From contig JANYLM010000037.1 in assembly GCA_025357835.1 (NCBI GenBank), forward strand, positions 1 through 48,316: a stretch of 48,316 nucleotides of DNA, in the 5' to 3' direction. The notes beneath the pieces were generated by a model. The model saw nothing but the letters and a program-made list of their open reading frames with translations, ran no database searches and was not told where the DNA came from. A program made the position numbers and the translations under genes. Each line of letters starts with the position of its first letter. Positions within the stretch are counted from its first letter, which is position 1. The DNA comes from Gammaproteobacteria bacterium. GTDB taxonomy: Bacteria; Pseudomonadota; Gammaproteobacteria; Steroidobacterales; Steroidobacteraceae. Below are positions 16,020-24,488 of this stretch, in pieces.

Positions 16020-17306
16020 TCAGTCCTCGATAATGCGACTATGCACGCGAGTCTCCTGCATGGTCAGTGCGGTCAAAAAACTAACCCCCGCCAACACCGA
16101 AGCGTAGATATAGAATCCGCTCTCGAATCCGATCGATTTGAACCACAGCGCGACATACTCGGCGGTACCGCCGAATGCGGCATTGGCCAGGGCATACGGT
16201 ACCGACACTCCAAGAGCGCGTATGGCCGTGGGAAAGAGCTCAGCTTTTACCACGGCACTGATCGAGGTGTAGCCCGACTGGATCATCATGGCAGCGAAGA
16301 TTAGAAGAAAGGCAATCCACGATGAGCGGGCCGCAGCCACTCCGGTCATCACCGGCCAAGTGATTAGAGTGCCTCCTGCGAACGCAGCCAGCAGCATGGG
16401 CTTGCGCCCCACCTTGTCCGACAGCCAGCCAAAAAGCGGCTGTGCGACCATGAATGCGATTAGGCTGAGGGCGCTGATCTCGGTTGCCTGGTCCTTGGAA
16501 AACCCCGCGGTGTTGGTCAAGAACTTCTGCATGTAGGTGGTATAGACGTAGAAGACCATGGAGCCGCCGGCGGTAAGTCCCAAAACGGTTAAAACCTCGC
16601 GCGGATGCTCGAGAAAGAGCCGGCGCACGCCTTCGAGCGCCGTTCCCCGCTTCGCCGTGGGCACGAATGCCTGCGACTCTTGGATTCCACGTCGCAGCCA
16701 GTAGGCGACAATGGCCAGTGCCGCTCCGATCACGAAAGGAATTCGCCATCCCCAGGCGGCCATGTCGGCCTTGCGCAGCAGGTGCTGAAGGACGATCAGC
16801 ACCGCCAGCGCGGTCAGTTGACCGCCTATCAATGTTACGTAGTGGAAGCTGGACCAGAAGCCGCGATATTTGCGCCCGGCCATTTCGCTCATGTAAGTAG
16901 CACTGGCGCCGTATTCACCGCCCAGAGACAGGCCCTGAAAGATCCGCGCCAGCAGCAAAATGACAGGAGCCGCGACGCCCAGCGTCGCCGCTCCGGGACA
17001 CACCGCGATTACCAGCGATCCTCCGCACATCATGGATACCGACAGAGTCAGCGCGGCCTTGCGGCCCACACGGTCGGCATACAGCCCCATCAGCCACGCG
17101 CCTATCGGCCGGGCAAAGAAACCGACGGCAAACACGGCCGCGGTTTGCAGAAGTTGTGCAGTCTGATCGCCCTGCGGAAAAAAAATCGGCGCGAAATAAA
17201 GCGCCGCAGCCGAGTAGGTATACCAGTCGAACCACTCGACCAGATTGCCCGCCGAGCCGCCGATAACGGCTCTAATACGCGAAATGCCGGACTGTCCTGC
17301 GGACAT
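16020..17306 (-). CDS. MHS-family metabolite:H+ symporter (KgtP/ProP-like)
   Basis: A 428-residue, 12-helix major facilitator of the metabolite:H+ symporter family, which imports dicarboxylates, citrate, shikimate, betaine or proline. Hallmarks are GNLVEWFDWYTYSA in helix 1, RPIGAWLMGLYADRVGRK for the 2-3 loop motif, RIFQGLSLGGEYGASATYM in helix 5 and WLSDKVGRKPML for the 8-9 loop. The frame is open to 17396, but the Met at 17306 has GGAAGG five bases upstream and gives a normal N-terminus, so the 30-residue extension is rejected. It diverges from the GFA gene. Order of similarity suggests alpha-ketoglutarate-type substrates, without certainty. Confidence 0.9.
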   Translation of the reverse strand: MSAGQSGISRIRAVIGGSAGNLVEWFDWYTYSAAALYFAPIFFPQGDQTAQLLQTAAVFAVGFFARPIGAWLMGLYADRVGRKAALTLSVSMMCGGSLVIAVCPGAATLGVAAPVILLLARIFQGLSLGGEYGASATYMSEMAGRKYRGFWSSFHYVTLIGGQLTALAVLIVLQHLLRKADMAAWGWRIPFVIGAALAIVAYWLRRGIQESQAFVPTAKRGTALEGVRRLFLEHPREVLTVLGLTAGGSMVFYVYTTYMQKFLTNTAGFSKDQATEISALSLIAFMVAQPLFGWLSDKVGRKPMLLAAFAGGTLITWPVMTGVAAARSSWIAFLLIFAAMMIQSGYTSISAVVKAELFPTAIRALGVSVPYALANAAFGGTAEYVALWFKSIGFESGFYIYASVLAGVSFLTALTMQETRVHSRIIED

Positions 17307-17372
17307 TGAGCCTTCCCCGATGACTTTTGGTGCGGAATATCGCGCCGGCCGACGCAGGATAGTGTTGCGCAC

Positions 17373-17378
17373 TATAAT
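17373..17378 (+). promoter_or_regulatory. Exact TATAAT box upstream of the GFA gene
   Basis: A perfect -10 hexamer lies 33 bases before the ATG at 17411. No consensus -35 hexamer sits 16-18 bases upstream, so an activator may help. On the other strand the same bases read TATTAT-like and could serve the divergent MHS transporter. Confidence 0.35.
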
Positions 17379-17410
17379 AGGTGTGCTCGTATTCATCCCG
17401 AGGATTTCAA

Positions 17411-17809
17411 ATGTACCAAGGTAGCTGTCTCTGTGGGAAGGTCAAGTACGAGATCCACGGCGAGCTTGGGCCGATCGGACTGTGCCATTGTTCGCGCTGT
17501 CGCAAGGCAAACGGCACCGCTTTCCTCGCCGCTGCGCAAGTCAACCCCGACGAATTCAAGTTGGTTTCGGGTCAAGAATGCCTCGGCGACTATGAATCTT
17601 CCGCCGGCGTGCATCGAGTATTCTGCAAACACTGCGGCTCGCCGTTGTTCAGCCGGCGCCCCGGGCCTGCCGTGGTGATGCGGTTGCGCATCGGGACGCT
17701 CGATACTCCATTGCAGGCCAAGGCGCAATCCCACATCTTCTTTGCGGACAGAGCACCGTGGTTCGAATTTCAGGACGATGCGCCTAAATACGCCCAACGC
17801 CCCATGTGA
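17411..17809 (+). CDS. GFA-family (CENP-V/Gfa) zinc protein
   Basis: A 132-residue protein with both zinc sites of the glutathione-dependent formaldehyde-activating enzyme family: CLCGKVKYEI at the N-terminus, CHCSRCRK near residue 33 and FCKHCGSPLF near residue 75. The family fold holds structural zinc; most members have no proven activity and the formaldehyde link is doubtful for many. The Met at 17411 (MYQGSCLCG), with CGAGGA upstream, is chosen over 17381. It stands alone between the MHS transporter and a thioesterase remnant. Confidence 0.92.
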   Translation: MYQGSCLCGKVKYEIHGELGPIGLCHCSRCRKANGTAFLAAAQVNPDEFKLVSGQECLGDYESSAGVHRVFCKHCGSPLFSRRPGPAVVMRLRIGTLDTPLQAKAQSHIFFADRAPWFEFQDDAPKYAQRPM

Positions 17810-17868
17810 GGCTCGCGCTTACCGCGAGTTCTGATGGCCCTGCATAGGCTACAATCCTCCGCCTTGCC

Positions 17869-18027
17869 ATGACTCAATTGACCGCATTTCGAAATGACAT
17901 CCTCTTCTTTAAGGGCGCCGCCTATCACCGCTCCAGCACCATGGCATTCTGTGAGGGCGAGGTGCGCGACAGCAGCGATCGGCTCATCGCCAAGTCGATG
18001 GGCACATTCAAGTATTTGAAACAATAA
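17869..18027 (+). pseudogene. C-terminal remnant of a PaaI-type hotdog thioesterase
   Basis: A 52-codon ORF reads MTQLTAFRNDILFF, then STMAFCEGEVRDSSDRLIAK, then SMGTFKYLKQ-stop. This is the last third of a hotdog-fold PaaI-like thioesterase: the strand with CEGEVRD, the Asp/Gly-Arg-Leu-Ile turn and the final GTFKYL strand are characteristic. Full-length relatives have about 130-160 residues, with the active-site Asp/Asn and Gly-rich helix in the first half. Only 59 bases separate it from the GFA stop, so that half is missing. I read it as a decayed or deletion-truncated gene; a functional small protein is less likely, as no ribosome site precedes its ATG. It lies just upstream of the aldehyde dehydrogenase. 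Confidence 0.65.
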
Positions 18028-18070
18028 CGAGCTCGAATGACCCATAGTGTCATGTCGGCGAGGTAGATTC

Positions 18071-19588
18071 ATGAGCGCAATAGCGGCATTTGCAAGACTG
18101 AGTGGCCAGCAAAGAATCGGCGGACGGTTGGTAGCTTCGAGCGGCAGCGCGGCGATCAGCGTATGGAATCCCGCGACCGAGGAGCGCGTCGGCGAAATAG
18201 CGGAAGCGAGCGCCCTGGATATGGATCAGGCGGTTGCGGCAGCCAATACCGCGCAGCGCGGCTGGCGCAGAGTGAACCATCATCGCCGCGCGGAATTGCT
18301 GCATGCCGTGTCGAGGCAGGTGATGACGGACCGCCCGCTGGTGGCGGAGATGCTGACCCGCGAAATGGGTAAACCTTATAAAGAATCATTCGACGAGGTA
18401 GCCTGGTCGGCCAGCGCCATCGACTACTACGCTGAAATAGCGCGTCACGAGAATGGCAAAGTGCTGGGGTCTGCGGTGGATGGTCAGTTTCATTTCACGA
18501 CCAAGGACCCTCTCGGCGTTGTCGTCATCATTCTGCCCTTCAACTACCCGCTCTGTCTGCTGTGCTGGCAGGCAGCGGCCGCCCTCGCGAGCGGCAATGC
18601 GGTAATCATCAAGCCCTCGGAATTGACGTCGCTGACCACTCTCCAATTCATCGCCGCATTCGATGCGCTGCCCGCCGGACTCGTCCAAGTTCTGACCGGC
18701 GGCGGCTCCGTTGGTAAGCGCTTGGTTGAACACCCCGACACGCACATGGTGGCCTTCACGGGCGGAATAGACACCGGACGCGTGGTCGCGGAAACTTGCG
18801 GACGCCTGTACAAGCGAACCCTGATCGAGACTTCCGGGAATGACCCCTTCATCGTCATGCCGTCGGCGCCCGTCGATATCGCGGCGCGCGGTGCGGCCTT
18901 CGGAGCGTTTCTCAACTGCGGCCAAGTGTGCGCGGCCGCCGAGCGCTTCTACGTCCATGAACGAATTTACGGCGAGTTCATGGAAAAGCTCGTGCATTAC
19001 ACGCGGCAGATTCGGGTCGGCAACGGACTTGAGCGGGTCGACATGGGCCCGCTTGCATCGAAGCGCGAACTCACTCGGTATTTGCGCATTCTCGACGGCG
19101 CGACCGCGCAAGGTGCAAAAGTGCTGGCCGGCGGCGGCCGACCCGCGCATCTGGTCAAGGGTTGGTTCGTGAACCCGACCGTTCTGGGCGATGTTTCGCC
19201 CGATGCCCCCATCATGAATGACGAGACATTTGGACCCGTTGCGCCTGTCAGCGTGGTCAAGAGTTTCGATGAGGCATTGATGCTGGCCAACCGCTCCCGA
19301 TACGCCCTGGGCGCCACGGTGTACACCACCGACTTGGACGAATCCATGCGAGCGGTCGACGAACTGGAAGCGGGGATGGTATGGATCAACGCGCCGCTCC
19401 TCGACAATGATGCGGGGCCGTTCGGCGGAAGAAAGCAGTCCGGAATGGGCAGGCAGCTGGGGGCGGAGGGTTTGGATACCTTCAGGCATACGAAATTGTC
19501 CATGATCGACCACGGCGCAAAGGCCCACGATTTCTGGTGGTTTCCCTATTCCGACGCCGAAGCCTTTCCCGGCAGCACCAGTGGCTGA
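18071..19588 (+). CDS. NAD(P)-dependent aldehyde dehydrogenase
   Basis: A 505-residue member of the ALDH superfamily, oxidising an aldehyde to a carboxylate. The catalytic Cys is C287 in NCGQVCAAAER. The general-base Glu lies in LIETSGNDPF, where the usual ELGG is ETSG, a notable change beside the catalytic residue. Cofactor and fold motifs include ILPFNYPLCLLCWQAA, IIKPSELT and NDETFGPVAPV. The Met at 18071 has AGG nine bases before it; the open frame from 18047 adds eight unlikely residues. It overlaps the next small gene by 8 bases, heading a five-gene run. The aldehyde could derive from whatever the NCS1 permease imports; no substrate can be named. Confidence 0.92.
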   Translation: MSAIAAFARLSGQQRIGGRLVASSGSAAISVWNPATEERVGEIAEASALDMDQAVAAANTAQRGWRRVNHHRRAELLHAVSRQVMTDRPLVAEMLTREMGKPYKESFDEVAWSASAIDYYAEIARHENGKVLGSAVDGQFHFTTKDPLGVVVIILPFNYPLCLLCWQAAAALASGNAVIIKPSELTSLTTLQFIAAFDALPAGLVQVLTGGGSVGKRLVEHPDTHMVAFTGGIDTGRVVAETCGRLYKRTLIETSGNDPFIVMPSAPVDIAARGAAFGAFLNCGQVCAAAERFYVHERIYGEFMEKLVHYTRQIRVGNGLERVDMGPLASKRELTRYLRILDGATAQGAKVLAGGGRPAHLVKGWFVNPTVLGDVSPDAPIMNDETFGPVAPVSVVKSFDEALMLANRSRYALGATVYTTDLDESMRAVDELEAGMVWINAPLLDNDAGPFGGRKQSGMGRQLGAEGLDTFRHTKLSMIDHGAKAHDFWWFPYSDAEAFPGSTSG

Positions 19589-19769
19589 TCCTGTCGAGAG
19601 CGATATTCCACCGCGGGCGGCGGCATTGCCGCCGGAACTCGAGGCGCGGATTGCGGCGTTCGAAAACACCGTGCCGCCCACCGACTTCGATGCGGCAAGC
19701 TGGTTCTGGATGTTTCTTCTGGGCGTTGCGATTCCCCTTATATTGCTGGCGGTCGGCTGGTGGGCATGA
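19581..19769 (+). CDS. Small single-span membrane protein (62 aa)
   Basis: This 62-residue protein begins at a GTG inside the end of the aldehyde dehydrogenase gene and ends in an ATGA overlap with the NCS1 permease start. It has an acidic, Pro-rich N-terminal half (ELEARIAAFENTVPPTDFDA) and one hydrophobic helix near the C-terminus (WFWMFLLGVAIPLILLAVGW). The overlaps at both ends and the clear membrane helix argue that it is translated. By position it could be a small accessory subunit of the transporter, as small single-helix partners are known for other transporter families; that is inference. I know no named family for it. Confidence 0.75.
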   Translation: MADPVESDIPPRAAALPPELEARIAAFENTVPPTDFDAASWFWMFLLGVAIPLILLAVGWWA

Positions 19770-21178
19770 CGGTGCAGGCGAGTCCGCTGGCCGACGAGAG
19801 TGGCTGGCCCCTGCTCCCCCACGAGCGCACCTGGGGCGCGGCGCGCTTGACCCTGACGCTCGCCACCACGGCCGCCGCGACCTGGTGTTATCTGATCGGC
19901 GAATCGGTGGGCAGTTATCTTGGCTTCATCAAGGGCGGGCTTGCGCTCGGCGCCGGATGCATGATCGGCATGGTCTTGGTATTGCTTGCCGCAGGGCCCA
20001 CCTGCGTGCGGTACGGTATCGACTCCATCGCCTCCACCAAGCCGCAATTCGGGTCTCGCGGCTGGGTGGTGCCCGCCGCCCTGCAAGCCGTTTCCATCAT
20101 CGGCTGGAATTCTCTGCTGATCATATTCTTCGCAAAGTCCGCAGTGCAGCTGGGTATGGCCCTCGGAATCCTCGGCTTAAGGGAGCACAGCGCGGCATTG
20201 GTGCCGATGCTGACGGTGATCGCGTGCGCGATCATTTTCACGGCGCTGCGGCGCGGCGCGTCCGGCGTGTCCATGGTGTCGAACATCCTCGTCGCGCATG
20301 TTTTCATCGGCCTCTGGATGCTCTATCTGCTCGTGTCGCGCCGCTGGCCTGAACTCATGGCGGCCCAGCCCGCAGCCGCGAGTCCCAGTCCGCTGTGGAA
20401 CTACACCACGGGCATCGAGCTCGGCATAGGAGCGACCCTCTCGTGGTGGCCCTATATTGGAGCCATGATCCGGATGGCGCCCAATGGGCGAAGCATCGTT
20501 CTGCCCGTGATGCTCGGCATGGCAGCCCCGGTACCGGTACTCAGTCTCATCGGGCTCGCAGGCTCGCTGGTCCTCAGGACATCCGATCCCACCGAGTGGT
20601 TGCGCATCGTCGGCGGCCCCACCTATGCCATCATCTCGCTGTCCTTCGTCACGGCGGCGAATTTCGGCACGACGACCGCCGGCATCTACGCCTCGGCGAT
20701 TGGCCTGCGCAATTTCACGACCTTGCAAAAATGCACTTGGACTACTTTGTTACTGATCACCATAGCGCCGGTTGCATTGGTCGGCATATTCATTCCGGAG
20801 TTGTTCTTTGCCAAATTCGGCAATTTTCTGGCGTTGATCGCCGTCGCGTTCGCACCGCTGTGCGGTATCCAAATCATGGACTACTTCGTTCTACGCCGCG
20901 GCCGCATCGATATACGCGCAATGTACGCGAATGAATCCGGGCGACCCTACTACTTCTGGCGGGGCATCAATCCGGCTGCGATGATCGCTCTGACTGCCGG
21001 TTGCCTCACCTACATCGCCTTTCTCAATCCACTGACTTACGCCTCCATCGCGCCGTATCCGTATATGACGGCATCCCTACCCTCGGCGGCAGTGTCCGCC
21101 TTGGTGTACTTTTTCGGCAGCCACGTGGTGATCCGCGCGGGACTCGGCGGTTACCGGCGTCGAACCGAGCGCCCATGA
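19766..21178 (+). CDS. NCS1-family permease (cytosine/purine/hydantoin type)
   Basis: A 470-residue transporter with about 12 membrane helices and the NCS1 layout: TWCYLIGESVGSYLGFIKGG early, SRGWVVPAALQAVSIIGWN near residue 105, ATLSWWPYIGAMIRMAP near 230, and the C-terminal APLCGIQIMDYFVLRRGRI that marks the family. Members import nucleobases, hydantoins, thiamine or related heterocycles by cation symport. The start is the ATG at 19766, overlapping the stop of the 62-residue gene (ATGA). Co-directional with the aldehyde dehydrogenase and a PLP lyase, it is probably the uptake step for that unit's substrate. Confidence 0.9.
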   Translation: MTVQASPLADESGWPLLPHERTWGAARLTLTLATTAAATWCYLIGESVGSYLGFIKGGLALGAGCMIGMVLVLLAAGPTCVRYGIDSIASTKPQFGSRGWVVPAALQAVSIIGWNSLLIIFFAKSAVQLGMALGILGLREHSAALVPMLTVIACAIIFTALRRGASGVSMVSNILVAHVFIGLWMLYLLVSRRWPELMAAQPAAASPSPLWNYTTGIELGIGATLSWWPYIGAMIRMAPNGRSIVLPVMLGMAAPVPVLSLIGLAGSLVLRTSDPTEWLRIVGGPTYAIISLSFVTAANFGTTTAGIYASAIGLRNFTTLQKCTWTTLLLITIAPVALVGIFIPELFFAKFGNFLALIAVAFAPLCGIQIMDYFVLRRGRIDIRAMYANESGRPYYFWRGINPAAMIALTAGCLTYIAFLNPLTYASIAPYPYMTASLPSAAVSALVYFFGSHVVIRAGLGGYRRRTERP

Positions 21179-21226
21179 TATTTCCATATAGCTGGCGCCC
21201 GGACGGTTGTGCTGCGATCATTAGAC

Positions 21227-22390
21227 ATGCATTGGCGATCCAAACTCATTCACCCCAGCGCTCACGCGCCTGCCGATTTCCGTTCCTTGGCAATGCCGAC
21301 GTATCGCGGCTCGACGGTCCTGTTCAAACGCCAGGCCGACGCCTCGGACGATTGGCGACAGACCGAAAATGGATACAGCTACGGCGTTTACGGCACCCCG
21401 ACCGTGCTGGAGCTTGGCGCGCGGATAGCGGAAATCGAGGGAGCGCATCATAGCTTCATCGTTCCGGGCGGTCAGGCAGCCATCTCGCTGATCTATCTGG
21501 CGTTCTGCGCTGCCGGGACGCATGCCTTGGTGCCGGTCACTGCCTATGGCCCGAATCGCGAGCTGGCCGCGGGACTACTGAAGCGCCTCGGAATCTCCGT
21601 TGAAGCCTATGACCCGCTGGTCGGCGCGGGGATTGCCGATCTAATTCGTGACAACACGGCTCTCATCTGGGTAGAGAGCCCCGGATCCGTGACCATGGAA
21701 ATTCAAGACGTGCCGGCCATCGTCGCCGCGGCGCATCGTCGCAATGTGCCGGTGGCGCTCGATAATACCTACGCTGCTGGAGTTCTCTTCGACGCCTTTG
21801 CGCACGGCCTCGACGTCAGCACGCAGGCATTGACCAAGTACGTAGGGGGGCATAGCGATCTATTGCTCGGCTCGGTGTCGGTCGCCGGCGGCCATGCCTA
21901 TGAAGCGATTGGGACTGTGCACAAGCAACTCGGCATGGCCGCCTCGCCGGACGATTGCAGTTTGGCGCTGCGCGGTTTGCAGACCTTGGGTATTAGGCTG
22001 GAAAGGCTGGAGAAAACGGCCCTCGATGTGGCGCAATGGCTGGCGAAACACCCTGCCGTCGCAACCGTGTTGCACCCGGCGCTGCCATCCTGCCCTGGGC
22101 ATGAGTATTGGCTGCGCGACTTCACCGGCAGTTCCAGCATATTCTCCATCGTGTTCGACGCGACGTTCAGTGCCGACCAGGTAGCCGCATTTGCCGATCG
22201 GTTGAAGCTGTTCAAAATTGGTTACAGTTGGGGCGGCGTCACCAGCCTCGCCATGGTATATCCCAAACTAGATCGCCCGGGACAAGATTACGGCGGCCGG
22301 CTGGTGCGGCTCAATGTGGGGCTCGAAGAATCTTCGGATTTGATTGTCGACCTGACTCAGGCATTGAGCACCATGGCTGCACCGGCCTAG
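21227..22390 (+). CDS. Cys/Met-metabolism PLP enzyme (cystathionine beta-lyase-like)
   Basis: A 387-residue fold-type I PLP enzyme of the MetB/MetC family. The PLP Lys is in QALTKYVGGHSDLLLGS, with phosphate and ring contacts in GVYGTPTVLELGARI (Tyr), PGGQAAISL and VALDNTYAAGVL (Asp). The C-terminal SSSIFSIVF and SWGGVTSLAM fit the cystathionine beta-lyase (MetC) branch, which cleaves cystathionine to homocysteine, pyruvate and ammonia. The ATG at 21227 (MHWRSKLIHPS) is preferred to GTG 21209. Its place behind an NCS1 permease rather than among methionine genes raises the chance of another sulfur or amino acid substrate. The next gene starts 4 bases after its stop. Confidence 0.88.
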   Translation: MHWRSKLIHPSAHAPADFRSLAMPTYRGSTVLFKRQADASDDWRQTENGYSYGVYGTPTVLELGARIAEIEGAHHSFIVPGGQAAISLIYLAFCAAGTHALVPVTAYGPNRELAAGLLKRLGISVEAYDPLVGAGIADLIRDNTALIWVESPGSVTMEIQDVPAIVAAAHRRNVPVALDNTYAAGVLFDAFAHGLDVSTQALTKYVGGHSDLLLGSVSVAGGHAYEAIGTVHKQLGMAASPDDCSLALRGLQTLGIRLERLEKTALDVAQWLAKHPAVATVLHPALPSCPGHEYWLRDFTGSSSIFSIVFDATFSADQVAAFADRLKLFKIGYSWGGVTSLAMVYPKLDRPGQDYGGRLVRLNVGLEESSDLIVDLTQALSTMAAPA

Positions 22391-22394
22391 GACG

Positions 22395-23408
22395 ATGGCC
22401 ATCCGCACGGCAACCCTGTTGCGCTTCGCAGTCACCTTGCTGGCGGCGCTGATCGTAGGGTGCGCGGGAGTCTGGGGTGCATTCGCCCTGTGGTACCAGG
22501 CGCCGGGCAGTCAAGCGTTAAAGACTTTGTGCGTGCTGCTCTGGGTGGGCTTCAGCCTTTTCCTGGTGATAATCTTATGGCAGGGAAAGACCGCAGTCGG
22601 CATTCTGGCGTTTACCCTGGCATTTGGCGGACTTCTGACATGGTGGCACGGGATCGAGCCGTCGAACGATAGAGTCTGGGCCGACGATGTGGCCCAAATC
22701 GCCACCGGCGAAATCGAAGGCAATCGCGTCACCTTGCATCATGTGCGTAATTTCGAATGGCGCAGCAATACCGACTACACCCAGCGCTGGGAAACACGCA
22801 GCTACGAACTCGATCGCTTGAATTCGGTCGACATGATCATGTCCTATTGGACCGTGCCCGCGATTGCGCACATGCTGATCTCCTTCGGCTTTGACGACGG
22901 CGAGCCCGTGGCTTTTTCCGTGGAAATCCGCCGCGCGAAGACCGAGAGCTTTTCCGAGATCGGCGGCTTCTTCAAGGAGTTCGAACTTAGCATTATCGCG
23001 GCCGACGAACGCGACGTAATCCATGTGCGCACCAATGTGCGCGGCGAAGACGCCTATCTATACCGTATTCACATGCCGGCTTCAGCGATGCGTTCATTGT
23101 TCCTCGCGTATGTCGATGAAGCCAATAGCCTGCCGCGTACGCCGCGCTTCTACAACACCATTACGGTTAACTGCACCACTCTCGTCTATCACATGATGAA
23201 ACGCATCGTCGGTTATCTGCCGTTGAGCTACCGCCTGATTCTCTCCGGCTACCTACCCGACTACGTTTACCAAGTTGGCGGTCTCGATCAACGACACACC
23301 CTCGAAGAACTGCGCACTCTTGGGCACATTACTGAGCGCGCCAGGATCGCCGGTCGCAGCGGCACCTTCTCAGCGGACATCCGCAAGGGCATTCCGGACC
23401 TCCACTAG
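22395..23408 (+). CDS. DUF4105 membrane protein
   Basis: A 337-residue protein with three hydrophobic segments in the first ~90 residues (around 10-30, 42-60 and 63-82), then a ~250-residue domain of the DUF4105 type. That domain shows WETRSYELDRLNSVDMIMSY, HMLISFGFDDGEPVAFSVEI, and NTITVNCTTLVYHMMKR with the conserved Cys. In the family the Cys and His of such motifs recall papain-like or NlpC-like hydrolases, but no activity is proven. The catalytic-looking domain is likely extracytoplasmic. Its ATG follows the PLP enzyme stop by 4 bases, so the two are co-translated. It closes the run that begins with the aldehyde dehydrogenase. Confidence 0.88.
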   Translation: MAIRTATLLRFAVTLLAALIVGCAGVWGAFALWYQAPGSQALKTLCVLLWVGFSLFLVIILWQGKTAVGILAFTLAFGGLLTWWHGIEPSNDRVWADDVAQIATGEIEGNRVTLHHVRNFEWRSNTDYTQRWETRSYELDRLNSVDMIMSYWTVPAIAHMLISFGFDDGEPVAFSVEIRRAKTESFSEIGGFFKEFELSIIAADERDVIHVRTNVRGEDAYLYRIHMPASAMRSLFLAYVDEANSLPRTPRFYNTITVNCTTLVYHMMKRIVGYLPLSYRLILSGYLPDYVYQVGGLDQRHTLEELRTLGHITERARIAGRSGTFSADIRKGIPDLH

Positions 23409-23473
23409 ATTCGACGTACACGGCATCCTCCTACGATACCAACCCATACTGGTACGCATGCGCCTGAGCCTGC

Positions 23474-24295
23474 CTAGTGCAGTGGCGTGAAACCTTGGGC
23501 TTTGAATGCAGCCACGCCCACGGGGCCGCGTATGTACGCGACAAAGCTGGCCGCGTCGGTCTTGGCCGCGCCGATCAGGGCAATGGGATAGACGATGGGC
23601 AAATGACTGTTGGCGGGGAACACATCCACCACGCGTACGCGCTTGTCGATTAGCGCATCGGTCTCGTATACGATGCCAAGCGGCGCCTCGCCTCGATCCA
23701 CAAAAGCCAGCGCCGACCGTACGCTGTCCGCGCGCACGAGACGGTCCGCGACATTGTTCCAGATTCCGAGCGTGGTCAAAGCCTCCCGTGCGTAGCGTCC
23801 GACAGGCACCCCATCGGGATCGCCCGTGGCCAAGCGGCCCTTTCCCAATGCACTGGCCAGCGGAAAATGAGCTTCAATCTTCAGTTTTATTTTGCTGTCG
23901 GCGGGTGCGATCAGAACCAATCGATTGCCGAGCACATCGTGCCGAGTGTCGCGCTGAATCAGATTTCGCATCTGTAGATAGTCCATCCACTCCAGGTCGG
24001 CCGAAAAGAATATATCGGCGGGCGCGCCGTTTTCGATCTGGCGAGCAAGGGCGGAACTGGCGGCGAAGGAGAATCTGACGGGAATCGACGTTTCCCGCGT
24101 AAATTTGTCGCCCAGCGCCTGCAGCACATCGGTCAACGAAGCGGCGGCGAATACGGTGATTGGCGGCCTACCGGCGTTGACCGCCGCAGACGCCTGCGCC
24201 GCAACCGGCGGCGAATCCCAAAGAATAATTGTGAACGCGACGGCCACGAGCAGCGCTGCCGGCCGCAATAGCGCAGGGATTTTCGGGATTGACAT
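23474..24295 (-). CDS. modA: Molybdate ABC transporter substrate-binding protein ModA
   Basis: A 273-residue periplasmic protein that captures molybdate or tungstate for an ABC importer. It has a signal peptide (MSIPKIPALL, hydrophobic core, PPVAAQASA) and the ModA body: ITVFAAASLTDVLQ, FSFAASSALARQIENGAPAD, GDPDGVPVGRYAREAL, and EAPLGIVYETDA. The frame is open to 24406, but the Met at 24295 has GGAG six bases upstream and opens the signal peptide. No modB or modC lies nearby; a convergent DUF4105 gene follows 65 bases later, so this is an orphan component. A 7-bp hairpin GAGCGCC/GGCGCTC lies at 24318-24335 in its leader. Confidence 0.92.
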   Translation of the reverse strand: MSIPKIPALLRPAALLVAVAFTIILWDSPPVAAQASAAVNAGRPPITVFAAASLTDVLQALGDKFTRETSIPVRFSFAASSALARQIENGAPADIFFSADLEWMDYLQMRNLIQRDTRHDVLGNRLVLIAPADSKIKLKIEAHFPLASALGKGRLATGDPDGVPVGRYAREALTTLGIWNNVADRLVRADSVRSALAFVDRGEAPLGIVYETDALIDKRVRVVDVFPANSHLPIVYPIALIGAAKTDAASFVAYIRGPVGVAAFKAQGFTPLH

Positions 24296-24317
24296 TGTTG
24301 CTCCGTAGATTAAAGCC

Positions 24318-24335
24318 GAGCGCCCGCAGGCGCTC
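24318..24335 (-). promoter_or_regulatory. Hairpin in the modA leader
   Basis: GAGCGCC (24318-24324) and GGCGCTC (24329-24335) form a 7-bp stem with a CGCA loop, 23 bases before the modA start. It is too small to be the molybdenum cofactor riboswitch, and no ModE-type box was seen. It may affect initiation or be incidental. Confidence 0.25.
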
Positions 24336-24488
24336 TGACGCACACCAGGGTGATTTATTGTACCCTCTACTTTCTGTACACCGGCGCACCACCCATTCAA
24401 CCGCAACGGAAGCTCGCTATGCTCGTTCGTATACTACGATCTTTTTCGGCCCGCCGGGTAGCCCCTGCGGACCCAGCGGAGGGAATCC

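Noticed and set aside
18386..20086. 566-codon antisense frame over the aldehyde dehydrogenase and small genes
   Set aside because: Antisense shadow caused by high GC3; the plus-strand genes have full family motifs.
24296..24400. Possible molybdenum-cofactor riboswitch in the modA leader
   Set aside because: Only one 7-bp hairpin is visible; the conserved multi-stem layout of that riboswitch is not present in about 100 bases.
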